This document shows positions 61,766 through 64,000 of a stretch of DNA of 64,000 nucleotides, one piece after another (the first letter of the stretch is position 1; every line of letters begins with the position of its first letter). The notes below the pieces were generated by a model that saw only the letters and a program-made list of their open reading frames with translations, was not told the DNA's origin and searched no databases. Origin of the DNA: Tyto alba. Lineage: Eukaryota; Chordata; Aves; Strigiformes; Tytonidae. The position numbers and the translations under genes are program-made. The stretch is from NCBI RefSeq assembly GCF_018691265.1, contig NW_024881316.1, positions 27,319,819 through 27,383,818 on the forward strand, written 5' to 3'.

Positions 61766-63735
61766 TATAAAAGCTGAATATGCTCTTCAAGAACAGTTCA
61801 GATAAGTTTTAAGTTTCCAAACTAACTTTTCTCTGGAATCGTTGCCACTGTGCAAATCACATCTAATAAACTGGTATTTATTGCTACCCTGCTTTATTTC
61901 TTTATTATTTGAGCAATAAGACAGTACACCATTGCCTTGCCCACTGTAATTACCCACAATCCAGTAGATTATTTTTTTTTGTTTTTAGCTTCAGGAAATA
62001 AATGAGATGAAACAATATTGATTGGTTAGAAAGTAAAAGTAGAATTAGACCTTCAGCACAATTCCTTCCATAAAGAAGTGTTTTGGAGGAAGATTTTAGC
62101 ACCTGAACAAGGATATCTTATGTCCCTAGGATCAGCATTAAAGTCTGTTCACTTCATTGCTTTCATAAAACTGTAATATGCATTTGATTTTCCTTCCACG
62201 AAACTGGATGCCAGGTGTGTTTTACAGCAAATCAAGAATTTTTAATTCAAGTTTTAATAAAATTTCTGTAATTAAATATAGAAGTAGTAAGACTATAAAT
62301 ATATATAAAGGTATTGTACTCGGTTTCACAGTCATATGCCATTAGTAAAAGAAAGTAAATCTCAGTTATTGAAAGAAATATTTATAGTTTATATATGTAT
62401 ATATTTATACAAGTTTAAGCACATCAGGATTATATGTCCAGAAAAGTTCAATTTCCTAAGTTTTTCTAAACATAAGTTTTTGTCTTGATTCCTCAGCACT
62501 GGTTCTTATTCTTTTTGGACTACTGTCCTCTACTTCAACCTTTATTCTGCTGCCTTCAAAGAGTGCAATAGGATTTTATGAAAGAAGCAAAAGTCTCATC
62601 ATATTATATTTTTTGTTATTATGCTAATACTTCCATAGTCCCTTGATCTATTGTCACTAAGCACTGTGTTATATCACAGTTTAGATAAACAATACGGAAT
62701 TATATTTTATGTATTTCATTCATTCCTCAAGTTAACAATGATATACAGTAGCGTTATTTCTAGCTTGTGCTAATAACACAGTTGCTTACAGTGGCATCAT
62801 CTCAGTGCCCGAGTTTTTCTATGCCTTCATATGGATAATTTTATTTTTCTTGTGCTATCTTTTTATAACAGTTACTTTCATTTTAAAACGATGAGGCAGT
62901 TCCAGTTCCCAGTGCTGCAAACCTCATAGGAACCATGATAAAGAGATTTGTGTATGGGTTTTCTTACCTTCTCTGGGTACTTTCTTTCATATTAATTCAT
63001 ATGAGTTCATATTTCATGAACTCATGTTAGCACCTTGACTATCCATTTTGCCCTCCCACTAGCTTGTATACTTCATTAAGGTACCTGACTGAAAAAGTTT
63101 CTGGCAGAGAGATTTAGACACTAGCCTTGGAATACCTTGAATTAAGGCTCACACTTTTAAATAGTATGAGTATGACCACTATGTGGCTAGAAGACTGGGA
63201 TAATGCAGGCAAGCCAAAAATATCCTAGCAAGTGTCACTGACTTTTAAATTTCTTCCTAATAAACACTTAAGCATTTACATGTAGTCTTATCTTTAACCT
63301 ACATAAAAGGCTATGGGCTTTACAAAACCTTGTGTGAAGCACATCCAAAGGATTTCTAGGGCAATATGTTCCTGTTTTAACTGTCTTAGACAACAGGGCT
63401 ACTGCAGTTCTGAAGGAGAACTAAGAGTTTACAAACATTTGTAATGAGCTTGTGAGGGTAGACAGTTTTGTGTTAGATTTATCCCATAAATGTTGACATT
63501 TGTAGTATCACAATGTCTGGGTATAACTGGCATCAATAAACCAGAGAGAAAAAACTAAAACCTGATAAGGTTCACTGTGAATATCTGAAGCAGCTCTTTT
63601 GGGCAACAGGCCAGCCTTGTCATTTGTGTAAGGAATTTCAAAAGGTTCTTATACCACTGACTAACAAAAAGGCTTAAGTGGCTAATCATAATCTCTCTGC
63701 TGGAAGGAAAATCTAAGCATTTGGCTATAATAACC
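61766..63735. other. AT-rich DNA, no gene seen
   Basis: Nothing was recognised. TATATA-rich stretches lie at 62295-62305 and 62388-62410. Confidence 0.5.
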
Positions 63736-64000
63736 TGTTGTTTGAGCCTGGTCAGCAGCTAAACTCCAGGCAGTCCCTCACCCACCCTCCCCCCACTTGG
63801 GAATGGGGAGGGAATCGGAGGGGCAAAGGGAGACTCACGGGTTGAGATAAAAACAGTTTAATAACAGTAACAGAACAATACACTAACAGCTGCTCACCAC
63901 CCACCAAACAGCCAACACCCACCTGCTCCCAGCTGGCAATCCCAAACACAAAGGCACCACAGCAACACTCCCAGAAGTGACAGCCCCTCCCAGCCCACTC
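63736..64000 (-). mobile_element. LTR, antisense, cut by the window end
   Basis: The plus-strand start TGTTGTTTGAGCCTGG is the inverted 3' end of an LTR (...CAAACAACA on minus). It is followed by the inverted CCCGTGAGTCTCCCT block and TTTTATCTCAACCC, as in family A. The antisense TTTAATAAC region (about 63855) would correspond to the poly(A)-signal area. Family A or a close relative is likely. The 5' end lies outside the window, so size and target duplication cannot be judged. Confidence 0.75.

Overview
This window looks like a gene-poor, AT-rich stretch of a bird nuclear chromosome. The main evidence is the repeat content. It holds at least nine copies of the avian CR1 LINE in both orientations, several ending in the CR1-type ATTCTATGA tail repeat. 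It also holds nine long terminal repeats (LTRs) or LTR pieces from endogenous retroviruses, bounded by TG...CA where complete. No bacterial-type gene, operon, tRNA, rRNA or CRISPR array was seen. The LTR set suggests a neoavian, possibly a passerine; that is inference from recall and not a species call.

Layout: 1-6.2 kb is AT-rich with one exon-like open segment at 2708-2811. A 545-bp LTR with a TATA box, poly(A) signal and an internal 99-bp-offset duplication lies at 6198-6742. Two CR1 fragments sit tail-out around an oligo-T tract at 7.5-8.9 kb. A solo LTR lies at 12.0-12.6 kb and an old CR1 at 13.8-14.5 kb. At 16.5-18.1 kb an LTR piece is followed by a CR1 with a damaged reverse transcriptase (RT). 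The span 18.1-27.5 kb is nearly free of recognisable repeats. An old antisense CR1 (27.5-28.8 kb) is followed by a complete antisense solo LTR (28950-30015) with a perfect 5-bp target duplication. A 645-bp solo LTR at 31695-32339 interrupts an antisense CR1 and has its own perfect 5-bp duplication. Two LTRs of one family lie in the same orientation at 35.9-38.2 kb. A 3.07-kb CR1 with endonuclease (EN), RT and 3' end occupies 39.7-42.8 kb. More LTRs lie at 50.2-51.2 and 52.3-53.4 kb. A rare 5'-complete-looking CR1, with an SGNH-hydrolase ORF1 and the EN part of ORF2, fills 57.9-60.7 kb. The window ends inside another antisense LTR (63736-64000).

Host genes: none can be called with confidence. 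A few open segments carry splice-like borders (2708-2811, 15525-15679, 25522-25730 and 46488-46668 on +; 16096-16314 on -). The pair 2708-2811 and 46488-46668 has compatible phases, and a possible poly(A) exon follows near 47.9 kb. They could mark a gene or long non-coding RNA with very long introns, but chance is a serious alternative. All recognisable coding sequence belongs to decayed transposable elements. I saw no convincing new biological system; the findings concern repeat structure and possible hidden exons.
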